Assembly: GCA_015067825.1 (NCBI GenBank)
Contig: SVLQ01000011.1
Span: 1-32,720 of the forward strand
Origin: Oscillospiraceae bacterium
GTDB taxonomy: Bacteria > Bacillota > Clostridia > Oscillospirales > QAMX01
DNA: 32,720 bases
Direction: 5' to 3'
How positions within the stretch are numbered: the stretch's first letter is position 1; every line of letters starts with the position of its first letter. Position numbers and translations under genes: made by a program. The notes under the pieces are model-generated. The model did no database searches. It was not told the origin of the DNA and saw only the letters and a list, made by a program, of their open reading frames with translations. This document shows, one piece after another, positions 8,564-17,149 of the stretch.

Positions 8564-8674
8564 CTAGTTTCCCCTCAAAAAAATAAGCACCCGCGAGCAC
8601 ATCTTCCAAGACCTAACGATGTGCAGACGGATGCCATAGCATCACACTACCCGGTGGCAGCAAATCTAATTTTC
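8564..8674 (-). promoter_or_regulatory. structured 5' leader of pnuC, candidate cis-regulatory RNA
   Basis: From the predicted start near 8674 the minus-strand leader is about 110 nt and can form three hairpins. The first, near the 5' end, is CTGCC-ACCG-GGTAG. The second is a GATGC/GCATC stem with a 4-nt loop (8643-8630). The third is a 7-bp stem GCACATC/GATGTGC (8624-8618 with 8603-8597) with a 14-nt loop. A T-rich run lies just before the ribosome binding site. I could not match it to a known riboswitch class. Confidence 0.45.
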
Positions 8675-8680
8675 GCGTAT

Positions 8681-8709
8681 AGTATAGCACAGAATCCACC
8701 AAAAAGCAA
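8681..8709 (-). promoter_or_regulatory. promoter of pnuC
   Basis: On the minus strand, TTGCTT (8709-8704), a 17-bp spacer and TATACT (8686-8681). The -10 box is strong and the -35 box weak (3 of 6 consensus bases). It has the same spacing and -10 box as the promoter of the neighbouring beta-helix gene. Confidence 0.6.
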
Positions 8710-8743
8710 GTGCGGATGCGCGGGGGCGAAAACGCACCGGAAC

Positions 8744-8763
8744 CGACCGGGAAATTCCGGTCG
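8744..8763. repeat. 7-bp inverted repeat between the divergent promoters
   Basis: CGACCGG (8744-8750) and CCGGTCG (8757-8763) flank a 6-nt spacer between the pnuC and recJ promoters. No T-run follows on either strand, so it is not a simple terminator. It may be a protein-binding site; nothing further can be said. Confidence 0.4.
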
Positions 8764-8783
8764 CGAAAAATGGAAAAACCCTT

Positions 8784-8811
8784 GGGAATCTATGCAAATC
8801 ACTTGATTCCC
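8784..8811. promoter_or_regulatory. candidate operator overlapping the recJ -35 box
   Basis: Perfect 7-bp arms GGGAATC (8784-8790) and GATTCCC (8805-8811) start 21 bp apart, which is two helical turns. The right arm overlaps the -35 hexamer at 8803-8808. This spacing suits a dimeric regulator bound to one face of the DNA. The regulator is unknown. Confidence 0.4.
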
Positions 8812-8831
8812 GCCACTGTTTTTGTTATAAT
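8803..8831 (+). promoter_or_regulatory. promoter of the recJ-relA operon
   Basis: TTGATT (8803-8808), a 17-bp spacer and TATAAT (8826-8831), followed by a leader of about 118 nt before the recJ ATG. No clear riboswitch or terminator was seen in that leader. Confidence 0.8.
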
Positions 8832-8955
8832 AATAAGTAACATAGATAATGGCAGTTTATTCGCATTTTTGCTTGCGGGCGGGTTTTGGGAAGCCGGATC
8901 GTGAAGAAGGCGCGGATGAGTCAGTCAGTTCAGCCGAAAGGATCAGGGCATTCAA

Positions 8956-11007
8956 ATGGCGCTCAACAAGTGGGAAATCCGAACAATTCAACAACCGATC
9001 GATGCGGCCGTAGCCGCGCAGTTTTCGCTCTCGCCGCTCTTAAAGCGGTGCCTGGAAGCGCGCGGCATGACTGATCGTGCTGCGATCGCCTCGGCCACCG
9101 GTATCGGTGCGCCGTTTTCCGATCCGCTGCAGATCGGCGGGATGGAAGCTGCAGCCGCACGGATCAGACGTGCGATCGACTGCGGCGAAAAAATCACCGT
9201 TTACGGCGACTACGACGTCGACGGCGTGACCGCGAGCTTCGTGCTGTCGTCGGCGCTGCGGAATCTCGGTGCCGACTGCGCGGTCTATATTCCCGACCGC
9301 GTGGGCGAAGGTTACGGCATGAACTGCGCGGCGGTGGAAAAAATCGCCGCCGACGGAACCAAACTGATCGTCACGGTCGACTGCGGCGTGACATCTGTGG
9401 CCGAGATCGCGCTTGCCTACGAACGCGGGATGCAGGTCGTCGTCACTGACCACCACGAGCCGAAAGAGATCCTCCCGACCTGTGAAGCGATCGTCGACCC
9501 GAAGTGCGGTCCGCGCGACGGTTCTTCGTTCTATGATCTGTCGGGCGTCGGTTTGGCGTTCAAGCTCGTCTGTGCGCTGCGCGGCGAAACCGAATCGGTC
9601 TTTGCCGAATACGGCGACGTGGTCGCGCTGGGGACGGTCGCCGACGTCGTCAGCCTGACGATGGAAAACCGCCGCATCGTTGCTCTGGGATTGGAGCAGC
9701 TTTTATATACGAAAAATCTTGGTCTGAGCGCTCTAAACCGCGCATCGGGCTTTTGCGACGCCACCCATACGGCGACCGATATCGCCTTCAAGCTCTCGCC
9801 CAAGCTCAACGCCGCCGGGCGGATGCGCAGCGCTTTCGAGGCGCTGAAGCTTTTACAGGCGGAAACCGAGGACGACGCCGAACGGCAGGCCGCCCTTCTC
9901 TGCGCGCTGAATACCGAACGGCAGAGCGAAGAGAAGCGCGTGTCTACGGAGGCCGAGGCCGCGCTGGCGGAGCTGCCTTTGCCCTTGAGCGCGATCGTTT
10001 TGCAGGGCAAGCAGTGGAAACACGGCGTGGTTGGTATTTCGGCCGCCAAGCTCGCCGAAAAGTACGGCTGTCCGACGATCCTGTTTGCGCCCGACGGCGA
10101 GTTGCTGCGGGCGTCGGGCAGAAGTGTGGAGGGATTCGATCTCGTCGCTGCGCTGGTGCGGGCGACGGATGGGATTGGTATCTGCGGCGGCCACAAAATG
10201 GCGGCCGGCGTGACGATCCCGGCCGAAAACTTTGCGGAGTTCCGCACCCGCTTTGAGGCGATCTGCCATGCGGAACGCCCGCAGGACAGCGGTGTGACCC
10301 TGCAGATCGACTGCGAAGTCGGAGCGGGCGATCTGACCGAAGAAAACGTTTCTGCGCTTTCCCGGCTCGAACCGTTTGGTGCGGGCAATGAAAAGCCAGT
10401 TTTTGCGCTGCGCAATGCGCGCGTTGAAGATCTGATCCCGATCGGCGCAGGCAAGCATCTGCGCATGGTCGTCTCGGCCGACGGTCGGCGTCTGAGTGTG
10501 CTGGCCTTCCGCCAACGCCGCGAGCGTTTCCGTTACCGCATCGGCGACCGTGTCGATCTCGCTTTCACCGCCGAGGTCGAAAGCTACCGCGGCATCTCGT
10601 CGGTCAAACTGATTTTAGAAGATATTTTGCCGTCGGCAGAGCTGCTTGCCGAAGAAGACGCGGCCAACCGGATGTGGCAGGCCGCAGTCGACGGTTTTCC
10701 GGCCGCCGACCTCCGCTTTCCGCCGCGCCGTACGCTCGGTGTGCTTTGGCGGCGGGCGGTCGAACTGGCCGCCGAAGGGCCGTTGATGCCCGCGATGCTC
10801 TGTGCGGGGACGGATGCCAACGCCGTGGAAACGCTGATCGCGCTGACGGTGTTTGAGCAGGCCGGACTGATCCGATGCCCGGCGGAAGAACCGTGGCGGT
10901 TTGGCGATGCGCGTACCGTGCGCATCTGCGCCGAACAGAATAAAAAAGCGGATCTCTGTGAAACGGAGATCTATGCGATCTTAATGCGACAGGGGGGAGC
11001 TCAATGA
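8956..11007 (+). CDS. recJ: single-stranded-DNA-specific 5'-3' exonuclease RecJ
   Basis: A 683-residue DHH/DHHA1 phosphoesterase. The metal-binding motifs are visible in order: YGDYDVDGVTASF near residue 84, VTVDCGVTS, and VTDHHEPKE with D165-H166-H167. The DHHA1 motif GICGGHKMAAGV follows, then an OB-like domain and a C-terminal extension of about 120 residues, as in Firmicute RecJ. It degrades 5' single-stranded ends in recombination and in mismatch and base-excision repair. The ATG at 8956 gives the expected start; an AAAGGA lies about 13 bp upstream, rather far. The last 4 bp overlap the relA start (ATGA), which means coupled translation. Confidence 0.95.
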   Translation: MALNKWEIRTIQQPIDAAVAAQFSLSPLLKRCLEARGMTDRAAIASATGIGAPFSDPLQIGGMEAAAARIRRAIDCGEKITVYGDYDVDGVTASFVLSSALRNLGADCAVYIPDRVGEGYGMNCAAVEKIAADGTKLIVTVDCGVTSVAEIALAYERGMQVVVTDHHEPKEILPTCEAIVDPKCGPRDGSSFYDLSGVGLAFKLVCALRGETESVFAEYGDVVALGTVADVVSLTMENRRIVALGLEQLLYTKNLGLSALNRASGFCDATHTATDIAFKLSPKLNAAGRMRSAFEALKLLQAETEDDAERQAALLCALNTERQSEEKRVSTEAEAALAELPLPLSAIVLQGKQWKHGVVGISAAKLAEKYGCPTILFAPDGELLRASGRSVEGFDLVAALVRATDGIGICGGHKMAAGVTIPAENFAEFRTRFEAICHAERPQDSGVTLQIDCEVGAGDLTEENVSALSRLEPFGAGNEKPVFALRNARVEDLIPIGAGKHLRMVVSADGRRLSVLAFRQRRERFRYRIGDRVDLAFTAEVESYRGISSVKLILEDILPSAELLAEEDAANRMWQAAVDGFPAADLRFPPRRTLGVLWRRAVELAAEGPLMPAMLCAGTDANAVETLIALTVFEQAGLIRCPAEEPWRFGDARTVRICAEQNKKADLCETEIYAILMRQGGAQ

Positions 11008-13205
11008 CGGAACTGACCATTGCCGAACGCGCCGAACGTTTGGTACAGACATATCTGAAATACGGCCGCGCAAGCGAGGAATCGCGCATCCGCGAGGCGT
11101 TTGCCTGGGCGGAGGAGGCGCACCGCGAGCAATTCCGCGAGAGCGGCGAGCCCTACATCACCCATCCGCTGTCGGTTGCCGAGATCGTCTGCGAAATGGG
11201 GCTCGATGCCGATTCCGTGATCTCTGCGCTTCTCCACGATACCGTCGAGGATACGCCGATCACCTACGAAGAAGTCAAGACGCGCTTTGGCCAGGACGTC
11301 GCCGACATTGTCGACGGCGTGACCAAACTGGCGCGCATTCCCTATACCTCCAAGGTCGAGCAGGAAATGGAAAACCTGCGCAAGATGCTGATTGCGATGG
11401 CGCGCGATATCCGCGTGATCCTGGTCAAACTGGCCGACCGCCTGCACAACGTGCGCACGCTCGACGCCCGTCCCGAACGCAAACAGCGCGAGGTCGCACT
11501 GGAAACGATGGACGTCTACAGTCCAATCGCGCACCGTCTGGGTATTACGCGCGTAAAATGGGAGCTCGAAGACCGCTCACTCCGCTACCTCGATCCCATC
11601 GGCTACGACGAGATCATGACCGCACTCTCCAACACGAGCGAAATGCGAGAAGAGCTGATCCGCGAGATCAAGGATCAGATGCGGGAATATTTCGAGGGGC
11701 TGGGCATCAAGGTCTATATCGAAGGCCGCGCCAAGCATATTTACAGCATCTACCGCAAAATGTTCATGCAGAACAAAACGATCGACGAGGTGTACGACCT
11801 GTACGCCGTGCGTCTGATCGTCGACTCCAAAGAAGAATGCTACAACGTCCTCGGCCTGATCCACGAGCTGTTCAAGCCGCTGCCGGGACGTTTCAAGGAC
11901 TATATCAGCACGCCCAAGCCCAATATGTACCAGTCGCTGCATACCACGCTGATCGGCCGCCACGGTATCCCGTTTGAGGTGCAGATCCGCACGTGGGAAA
12001 TGCACCACATTGCCGAATTCGGCGTTGCCGCGCATTGGAAATATAAGCAGGGGCTTTCGGCCAACGACGCCGACTACGAGCAGAAGCTCGGTTGGATCCG
12101 CCAGATGCTGGAGACCCAGCAGGATACCGACGCCGAAGACTTTATCTCCACCTTCAAGATCGATATGTTCGCCGACGAGGTGTTCGTTTTTACGCCTAAG
12201 GGCGACGTCATCGGTCTGCCCGCCGGCGCAACGCTGATCGACTTTGCCTACGCGATCCACTCTGCCGTCGGCAACCGCATGACGGGCGGCAAGATCAACG
12301 GCCGCATCGTCACGATCGACACCCAGCCCCAAAGCGGCGACGTTATCGAAGTCTTGACCTCCAAGGCCTCGCGCGGCCCCTCGCGCGATTGGCTCAAGAT
12401 CGCCAAAACCAGCGGCGCGCGCTCCAAGATCAAGCAGTGGTTCAAGCGCGAACGCCGCGAAGAAAATATCGAACAGGGCAAGGAAAGTCTGGAACGCGAG
12501 CTCAAACGCTACGGCCTGACGATCGACGATGTTGCCGAAGACGATATGCTGCCCGCCGCACTGAAAAAGCTTTCGTTCAATTCGCTCGACGATCTGTGCG
12601 CCGGCATCGGCTACGGCGGCGTAACGGCGCTGCGTGCGGCCAACCGCATCCGCGAGGAATGGGCCCGGACGCACAAGCAGCCGGATACGAGCGATGCGAT
12701 CCCGACGACTGTGCGCGCACCGCGCCGCAGCGAGAGCGGCGTCATCGTCGAAGGCGTCGATTCCTGCCTGGTCAAGTTTGCCCATTGCTGTACGCCGGTT
12801 CCGGGCGATGCGATCACGGGCTTCGTCACGCGCGGCTACGGTGTTTCCGTCCACGCCGACAACTGTGCCAACGTCCGCTCTCTGCGCGAGGATGCGGCGA
12901 CGGCCAACCGTTTTGTGCCGGTTTCGTGGGCCGATGAGACCGAAGGCGATTTCGTCGCCTGTGTCGAACTGCACGTCCACGACCGCGTGGCGCTGATCGC
13001 CGACGTGACGACCGTACTTGCGAACCTGCGGATCATGATCCACAGCATGCAGACCAAGCAGCTTGCCAACGGCACGCGCCTGATCGCGCTGGAGCTCGGT
13101 GTCTCCAATCGTGAACATCTGCAGGCGGTCTGCCTGAAGCTCAAACGCGTCAAGAGCGTTCTGAAGATCGTCCGCAGCGGTCACGTCGACGGCGAGATCG
13201 TGTGA
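11004..13205 (+). CDS. relA: bifunctional (p)ppGpp synthetase/hydrolase (RelA/SpoT)
   Basis: A 733-residue long RSH enzyme that makes and degrades the stringent-response alarmone. The order is an HD hydrolase domain with LLHDTVEDT (H78-D79), a synthetase domain with GRAKHIYSIYRKM and YDLYAVRLIVDS, a TGS domain (VFVFTPKGDVIGLPAGAT), a helical and zinc-finger-like region with AHCCTPVPGDAITGF, and a C-terminal ACT domain. The hydrolase motif looks intact, so this should be the housekeeping bifunctional Rel protein, not a synthetase-only RelA. Its start overlaps the recJ stop, and GGGGGAG lies 5-10 bp upstream inside recJ. It is followed closely by dtd, the usual Firmicute order. Confidence 0.96.
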   Translation: MTELTIAERAERLVQTYLKYGRASEESRIREAFAWAEEAHREQFRESGEPYITHPLSVAEIVCEMGLDADSVISALLHDTVEDTPITYEEVKTRFGQDVADIVDGVTKLARIPYTSKVEQEMENLRKMLIAMARDIRVILVKLADRLHNVRTLDARPERKQREVALETMDVYSPIAHRLGITRVKWELEDRSLRYLDPIGYDEIMTALSNTSEMREELIREIKDQMREYFEGLGIKVYIEGRAKHIYSIYRKMFMQNKTIDEVYDLYAVRLIVDSKEECYNVLGLIHELFKPLPGRFKDYISTPKPNMYQSLHTTLIGRHGIPFEVQIRTWEMHHIAEFGVAAHWKYKQGLSANDADYEQKLGWIRQMLETQQDTDAEDFISTFKIDMFADEVFVFTPKGDVIGLPAGATLIDFAYAIHSAVGNRMTGGKINGRIVTIDTQPQSGDVIEVLTSKASRGPSRDWLKIAKTSGARSKIKQWFKRERREENIEQGKESLERELKRYGLTIDDVAEDDMLPAALKKLSFNSLDDLCAGIGYGGVTALRAANRIREEWARTHKQPDTSDAIPTTVRAPRRSESGVIVEGVDSCLVKFAHCCTPVPGDAITGFVTRGYGVSVHADNCANVRSLREDAATANRFVPVSWADETEGDFVACVELHVHDRVALIADVTTVLANLRIMIHSMQTKQLANGTRLIALELGVSNREHLQAVCLKLKRVKSVLKIVRSGHVDGEIV

Positions 13206-13216
13206 GGTGAGACGGC

Positions 13217-13663
13217 GTGAAGGTCATTATTCAACGTGTTCAAAACTGCTCCGTCACGATCGACGGCGCGGTCCATTCGCAGATCGGCAAAGGTCTGCTC
13301 ATCCTGCTCGGTATTGCCAAGGGCGATACCGAAGCCGAAGCGGCGTATCTGGCCGCCAAATGCACGGGTCTCAGAATTTTTGAGGACGCAGCAGGGAAGA
13401 TGAATCTGTCGGCGGAAGCCATTGGCGGCGAGCTGATGGTCGTCACCAATTTCACCCTCTGCGGCAGCTGCATCAAAGGCAAGCGCCCCTCCTTCGACGG
13501 GGCCGAACGGCCGGAGATCGCCAAGCCGCTGACGGAATTTTTTGTTTCGGAATGTCGAAAAAGCGGACTTCGGGTCGAAACCGGCGTGTTCGGCGCGGAT
13601 ATGAAGGTCGCGCTGACGAACGACGGCCCGGTGACGCTTGTGATCGATACCGCAGAGCGGTAA
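13217..13663 (+). CDS. dtd: D-aminoacyl-tRNA deacylase
   Basis: A 148-residue protein of the usual DTD length. It hydrolyses D-amino acids, and glycine mischarged on tRNA-Ala, from tRNA. The two active-site motifs are present in modified form: VTNFTLCGSCIKGKRPSF in place of SQFTLYGDTKKGNRPSF, and LTNDGPVTLVIDT containing the conserved GPVT. The SQFT Ser and Gln are here Thr and Asn, a variation worth noting. It lies 11 bp after relA, with AGGTGAGA just upstream of its ATG, in the conserved relA-dtd arrangement. Confidence 0.92.
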   Translation: MKVIIQRVQNCSVTIDGAVHSQIGKGLLILLGIAKGDTEAEAAYLAAKCTGLRIFEDAAGKMNLSAEAIGGELMVVTNFTLCGSCIKGKRPSFDGAERPEIAKPLTEFFVSECRKSGLRVETGVFGADMKVALTNDGPVTLVIDTAER

Positions 13664-13697
13664 CAACAAAGAAAAAACAGGGATAAAGATTATAGCT

Positions 13698-14876
13698 ATG
13701 TACACATTTCTGATCGTAACGATCTATCTGGCGTTTGTCAGCCTTGGGCTGCCCGATTCGCTCCTCGGCTCTGCCTGGCCGATCATGCAGCTTGAGCTCG
13801 ACGCGCCGCTTTCGGCTGCCGGCCTGGTGACGATGATCATCGCCGCCGGCACGATCCTCTCCAGCCTGAGCTCCGACCGCCTTACCCGCAAGATCGGTGC
13901 GGGGCCGGTGACCGCCCTCAGCGTGCTGATCACGACGGCTGCGCTGTTTGGATTCTCGCGGGCAAACTCGATGCTCGCGCTTTGTCTGATCGCCGTGCCC
14001 TACGGCTTGGGTGCCGGTGCGGTCGATGCGGCTCTCAACCACTTTGTCGCGACCCAGTTTTCCGCCAAGCACATGAGCTGGCTCCACGCCTTTTGGGGCA
14101 TCGGTGCAGCCTTCAGCCCCTACGTTATGGGCTACTGCCTGACGAGCGATCTCGGTTGGCGGAGCGGCTATTTTATCGTCGGCTGCGTGCAGCTCTTCCT
14201 CGCGATCTGCGTGCTCGTCAGTTTGCCGGCATGGAAAAGCAAGACCGCTGCCGAAAAAAGCGAAGCGCTGGGCGAGAGCGTGCCGCTGCCGCTGGCCAAA
14301 GCGGTGCGAATCCGCGGCGTTAAGCAGATCATGCTCACCTTCTTTGGCTACTGTGCGTTGGAATCGACGGCGGGACTTTGGGCGAGCAGCTATCTGGTGC
14401 GCCGTTTCGGTGTCGACGCCGAGCTGGCCGCCAATTTCGGATCGCTCTTTTTCGTGGGGATCACGCTTGGCCGGTTTTTGAGCGGGTGCATCACCGAACG
14501 CTTCGGCGACCGTAAAATGATCCGCTGGGGCATCCTGATCCAACTGACCGGTGCGGCGCTGGTTGCCGTGCCGCTCTTTGACGGCGTTGTGGCGATGGTC
14601 GGTCTGGTCATCGTCGGCCTCGGCTGTGCGCCGGTCTATCCGTCGATCATCCACTCCACGCCGGACAATTTCGGCGCCAAATACTCGCAGACGATCATCG
14701 GCATCCAAATGGCCAGCGCTTACGTCGGCAGCACGCTGATGCCGCCGATCTTCGGTCTGATCGCTCAGCATATCCATATCGGGCTCTATCCGCTCTATCT
14801 GTTTGCACTTGCCATGCTGATGCTGACGATGTCGGAAAGCCTGAACCGCCGCGTGGCAAAAATTTCGCTGGAATAA
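13698..14876 (+). CDS. MFS permease, sugar/fucose-permease-like
   Basis: A 392-residue protein with about 12 membrane helices. After helix 2 the short cytoplasmic loop reads SSDRLTRKIGAG, the MFS motif A position (G-x3-D-R/K-x-G-R/K-R). SLGLPDSLLGSAWP near the start and DAALNHFVATQF with WLHAFWGIGAAFSPYVMGY in helices 4-5 recall the fucose permease/YbjJ-like group. The substrate cannot be told. The ribosome binding site is weak: GGGATAAAGAT at 13680-13690, 7 bp before the ATG. That stretch is exactly complementary to a candidate small RNA encoded at 24384-24463. The gene lies 34 bp after dtd with no promoter or terminator seen between them. Confidence 0.85.
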   Translation: MYTFLIVTIYLAFVSLGLPDSLLGSAWPIMQLELDAPLSAAGLVTMIIAAGTILSSLSSDRLTRKIGAGPVTALSVLITTAALFGFSRANSMLALCLIAVPYGLGAGAVDAALNHFVATQFSAKHMSWLHAFWGIGAAFSPYVMGYCLTSDLGWRSGYFIVGCVQLFLAICVLVSLPAWKSKTAAEKSEALGESVPLPLAKAVRIRGVKQIMLTFFGYCALESTAGLWASSYLVRRFGVDAELAANFGSLFFVGITLGRFLSGCITERFGDRKMIRWGILIQLTGAALVAVPLFDGVVAMVGLVIVGLGCAPVYPSIIHSTPDNFGAKYSQTIIGIQMASAYVGSTLMPPIFGLIAQHIHIGLYPLYLFALAMLMLTMSESLNRRVAKISLE

Positions 14877-14927
14877 ACGAACAACGCGCGCAAGCGCAGA
14901 CGATATCACTTGAACGGAGGATCATAT

Positions 14928-15563
14928 ATGGAAATCAAAACGATTACGGTCGGCACCTCTCAAACCAATTGCTACATCGTGTACGATCAGTTCGGCGGCG
15001 AGGCTTCGGTGATCGATCCCGGCGCAGAAGCGGAGAAGATCCTTACCTTTCTTTCGGAAAAACGCCTGAAGGTCAAGAATATCTTCCTGACCCACGGCCA
15101 TTTCGACCACATCCTTGCCGTCCAGCAGGTTCAGGAAAAAACGGGCGCGCGCATCGTCATCCATGAAGAAGATGCCGAATGCCTCCAAAGCTCGTCGATG
15201 GCGCTGTATAACTCGATTATGCGCGAGCCGTTCCGCGTGTCGCGCGCCGATATCCGTCTGCGCGGCGGCGAAAAGACGCTTGTGGGCGATGTCGAGGCCG
15301 AATTTATGCACACCCCCGGTCACACGCCCGGATCGGTCTGCATCATCATGGATAACGTGATCTTCACGGGTGACACGCTCTTTGAGGGCGACGTCGGTCG
15401 CACGGATCTGCGCGGCGGCGACGAACGCGAGATGCGCTATTCGCTCGCGCGGCTCTACCGCCTGCCCTACGACTACATCGTCTATCCCGGCCACGGCGAT
15501 CCCACTTCTCTCGGGATCGAACGCGATACCAACGAGTACCTGCGTGCGGCGGTCGGACGCTGA
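14928..15563 (+). CDS. MBL-fold metallo-hydrolase, glyoxalase-II-like
   Basis: A 211-residue metallo-beta-lactamase-fold hydrolase with all metal ligands visible: THGHFDH, HTPGHTPGS, FTGDTLFEGDVGRTDL and YPGHGDPTS. This is the short YcbL-like type without the glyoxalase II C-terminal substrate domain, so the true thioester substrate is uncertain. The ATG at 14928 has GGAGG 7 bp upstream; an in-frame TTG at 14910 lies upstream of that site and is rejected. Gene order relA-dtd-(MFS)-MBL-hemZ resembles the conserved Clostridial relA-dtd-MBL-hemZ block, with the MFS gene as the insertion. Confidence 0.88.
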   Translation: MEIKTITVGTSQTNCYIVYDQFGGEASVIDPGAEAEKILTFLSEKRLKVKNIFLTHGHFDHILAVQQVQEKTGARIVIHEEDAECLQSSSMALYNSIMREPFRVSRADIRLRGGEKTLVGDVEAEFMHTPGHTPGSVCIIMDNVIFTGDTLFEGDVGRTDLRGGDEREMRYSLARLYRLPYDYIVYPGHGDPTSLGIERDTNEYLRAAVGR

Positions 15564-15596
15564 ACACCAATCGGAAGAGAAAGAAGGCGGTTTTCC

Positions 15597-17129
15597 TTGC
15601 GCATTTACATGGCCGACAATACCTATAAATTTGACGTGGAGCAGACGGCGATCATCCTGTTTCCGGAGCGCACGCCGCGTGTGGAATGTGAGATCGCGCC
15701 GCGTGCGTCCATCGAAGAGGACTACGGCATTTCGACCGTATCGATCGCGCCCAAGAGCGTTTCGGCGACCTTTACGCTGCAGCTCGACGGACGCGTCTGC
15801 CGCGAGACCGCGCGTTCGGTCTTTGCCGCAGATATGAGCGAGGACGAGCGCAAAACGGAGATCCGCCACACCATTCGCCGCAGCGTCTACAAAGCTTACG
15901 TCAACCTCACCGGTGCCAAACCGGCGTGGGGCGCTCTGGCGGGTGTGCGCCCGGCCAAGCTTGTCAGAAAGCTGATGGAAGAGGGGCGCACCGAAGTCGA
16001 AACACGCCGCCTGCTCGATACGCGCTACTGCATCCGCCGCGATAAGATCGACCTGGCGATGACCTGCGCGAAGGAATCGATGGCGCTGAAGGCAGAGCTG
16101 CAGCCCAAGGATGCGGCCGTCTATGCCGGGATCCCGTTCTGCCCGACGCGCTGCGCCTACTGCTCGTTTATCAGCAAGAGTGCTTCGGCCGCCGGTGCAA
16201 AGGAGATCGAAACCTACCTGCAAACGCTGATCGCCGAGGTCGAGGAGACCGGCCGGCAGATGGCTGCGGCCGATGCGCGCGTTCGCGCGATTTATATCGG
16301 CGGCGGCACGCCGACCACCCTAAATGCCGAACAGCTCACGCGCTTGATCGGTGCGATGAAGCGCTCGTTTGCGTGGGTGGAGGGCATGGAATTTACACTC
16401 GAAGCCGGCCGACCGGATACGATCACGCGGGAAAAGCTGGAAGCTGCGGCTAAGGGCGGCGTCAACCGCATCAGCATCAACCCGCAGACCTTCTCCAACC
16501 GCGTGCTCAGCCTTGCCGGCCGTAACCATACGGTCGAGGACATCTACCGCGTATTTGAGATGGCGCGCGAATTCGACGAATTTGCCATCAACATGGATCT
16601 GATCGCCGGTCTCCCCGGCGATAGTCTGGCCGGATTTGCCGGCAGCGTCGCCAACGCGTGTAATCTGGGTGCGGACAATATCACCGTCCATACGCTTGCT
16701 TTAAAACGCGGCTCCGCGCTCACCGAAAGCGGCGTCAAGCAGCATTCGCCCGAAACGATCAGCGATATGCTGGCGGCCGGGGAAGAGCTGCTCTACAAAA
16801 ACGGCTATGTGCCGTATTATCTCTACCGTCAGAAGTATTCGGGCGGCAGCTTCGAAAACGTCGGCTACGCGCGCGACGGTGCGATTTGCCGCTACAATAT
16901 CTACATGATGGACGAACTTTTGCCCGTCGTCAGCTGCGGAGCGGGCGCGGTGACCAAGCTTGGCTTCGACGGCGACGGCGAGGTCGTGCGCATCGCCAAC
17001 CCGAAGTACCCCGAAGACTATATCCGACGCGCCGATGAGATTTTTGCCAACCGGGCGAAGATCGGTGAGTTTTACCAGAACCGTCTCGGTATCGAGATGG
17101 CCGAAGAAGCAGAAGAAACGATTGTATAA
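15597..17129 (+). CDS. hemZ: HemZ-like radical SAM coproporphyrinogen dehydrogenase
   Basis: A 510-residue radical SAM protein. An N-terminal domain of about 175 residues precedes GIPFCPTRCAYCSF, whose three cysteines bind the 4Fe-4S cluster, followed by YIGGGTPTTL and FTLEAGRPDTI. HemZ is the Firmicute relative of oxygen-independent HemN. Not all members are proven haem enzymes, and some radical SAM HemW-like proteins act in haem transfer. The start is a TTG at 15597 with AAGGCGG 6 bp upstream, which gives the natural-looking beginning MRIYMADNTYKFDVE; the ATG at 15609 would remove the first beta strand. No other haem biosynthesis gene lies nearby, common for these anaerobes. Confidence 0.88.
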   Translation: MRIYMADNTYKFDVEQTAIILFPERTPRVECEIAPRASIEEDYGISTVSIAPKSVSATFTLQLDGRVCRETARSVFAADMSEDERKTEIRHTIRRSVYKAYVNLTGAKPAWGALAGVRPAKLVRKLMEEGRTEVETRRLLDTRYCIRRDKIDLAMTCAKESMALKAELQPKDAAVYAGIPFCPTRCAYCSFISKSASAAGAKEIETYLQTLIAEVEETGRQMAAADARVRAIYIGGGTPTTLNAEQLTRLIGAMKRSFAWVEGMEFTLEAGRPDTITREKLEAAAKGGVNRISINPQTFSNRVLSLAGRNHTVEDIYRVFEMAREFDEFAINMDLIAGLPGDSLAGFAGSVANACNLGADNITVHTLALKRGSALTESGVKQHSPETISDMLAAGEELLYKNGYVPYYLYRQKYSGGSFENVGYARDGAICRYNIYMMDELLPVVSCGAGAVTKLGFDGDGEVVRIANPKYPEDYIRRADEIFANRAKIGEFYQNRLGIEMAEEAEETIV

Positions 17130-17149
17130 AGAATAACGGAGGTAACGTT

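Noticed and set aside
8597..8624. Resemblance of the AGGTC..GGAAG loop in the pnuC leader to SRP RNA domain IV
   Set aside because: The invariant 3' AGCAG side is missing and the stem pairs straight through where the SRP symmetric loop should be.
8784..8811. A LexA or heat-shock (CIRCE) operator at recJ
   Set aside because: The arms do not match GAAC-N4-GTTC or the TTAGCACTC-N9-GAGTGCTAA CIRCE pattern, so no named regulator is assigned.
11577..13184. A 535-codon minus-strand frame opposite relA, and similar long frames opposite dtd/MFS (13473-14909) and the amidohydrolase (17821-19146)
   Set aside because: Each lies opposite a well-identified gene, shows no recognisable domain, and follows from GC-rich codon use on the other strand.
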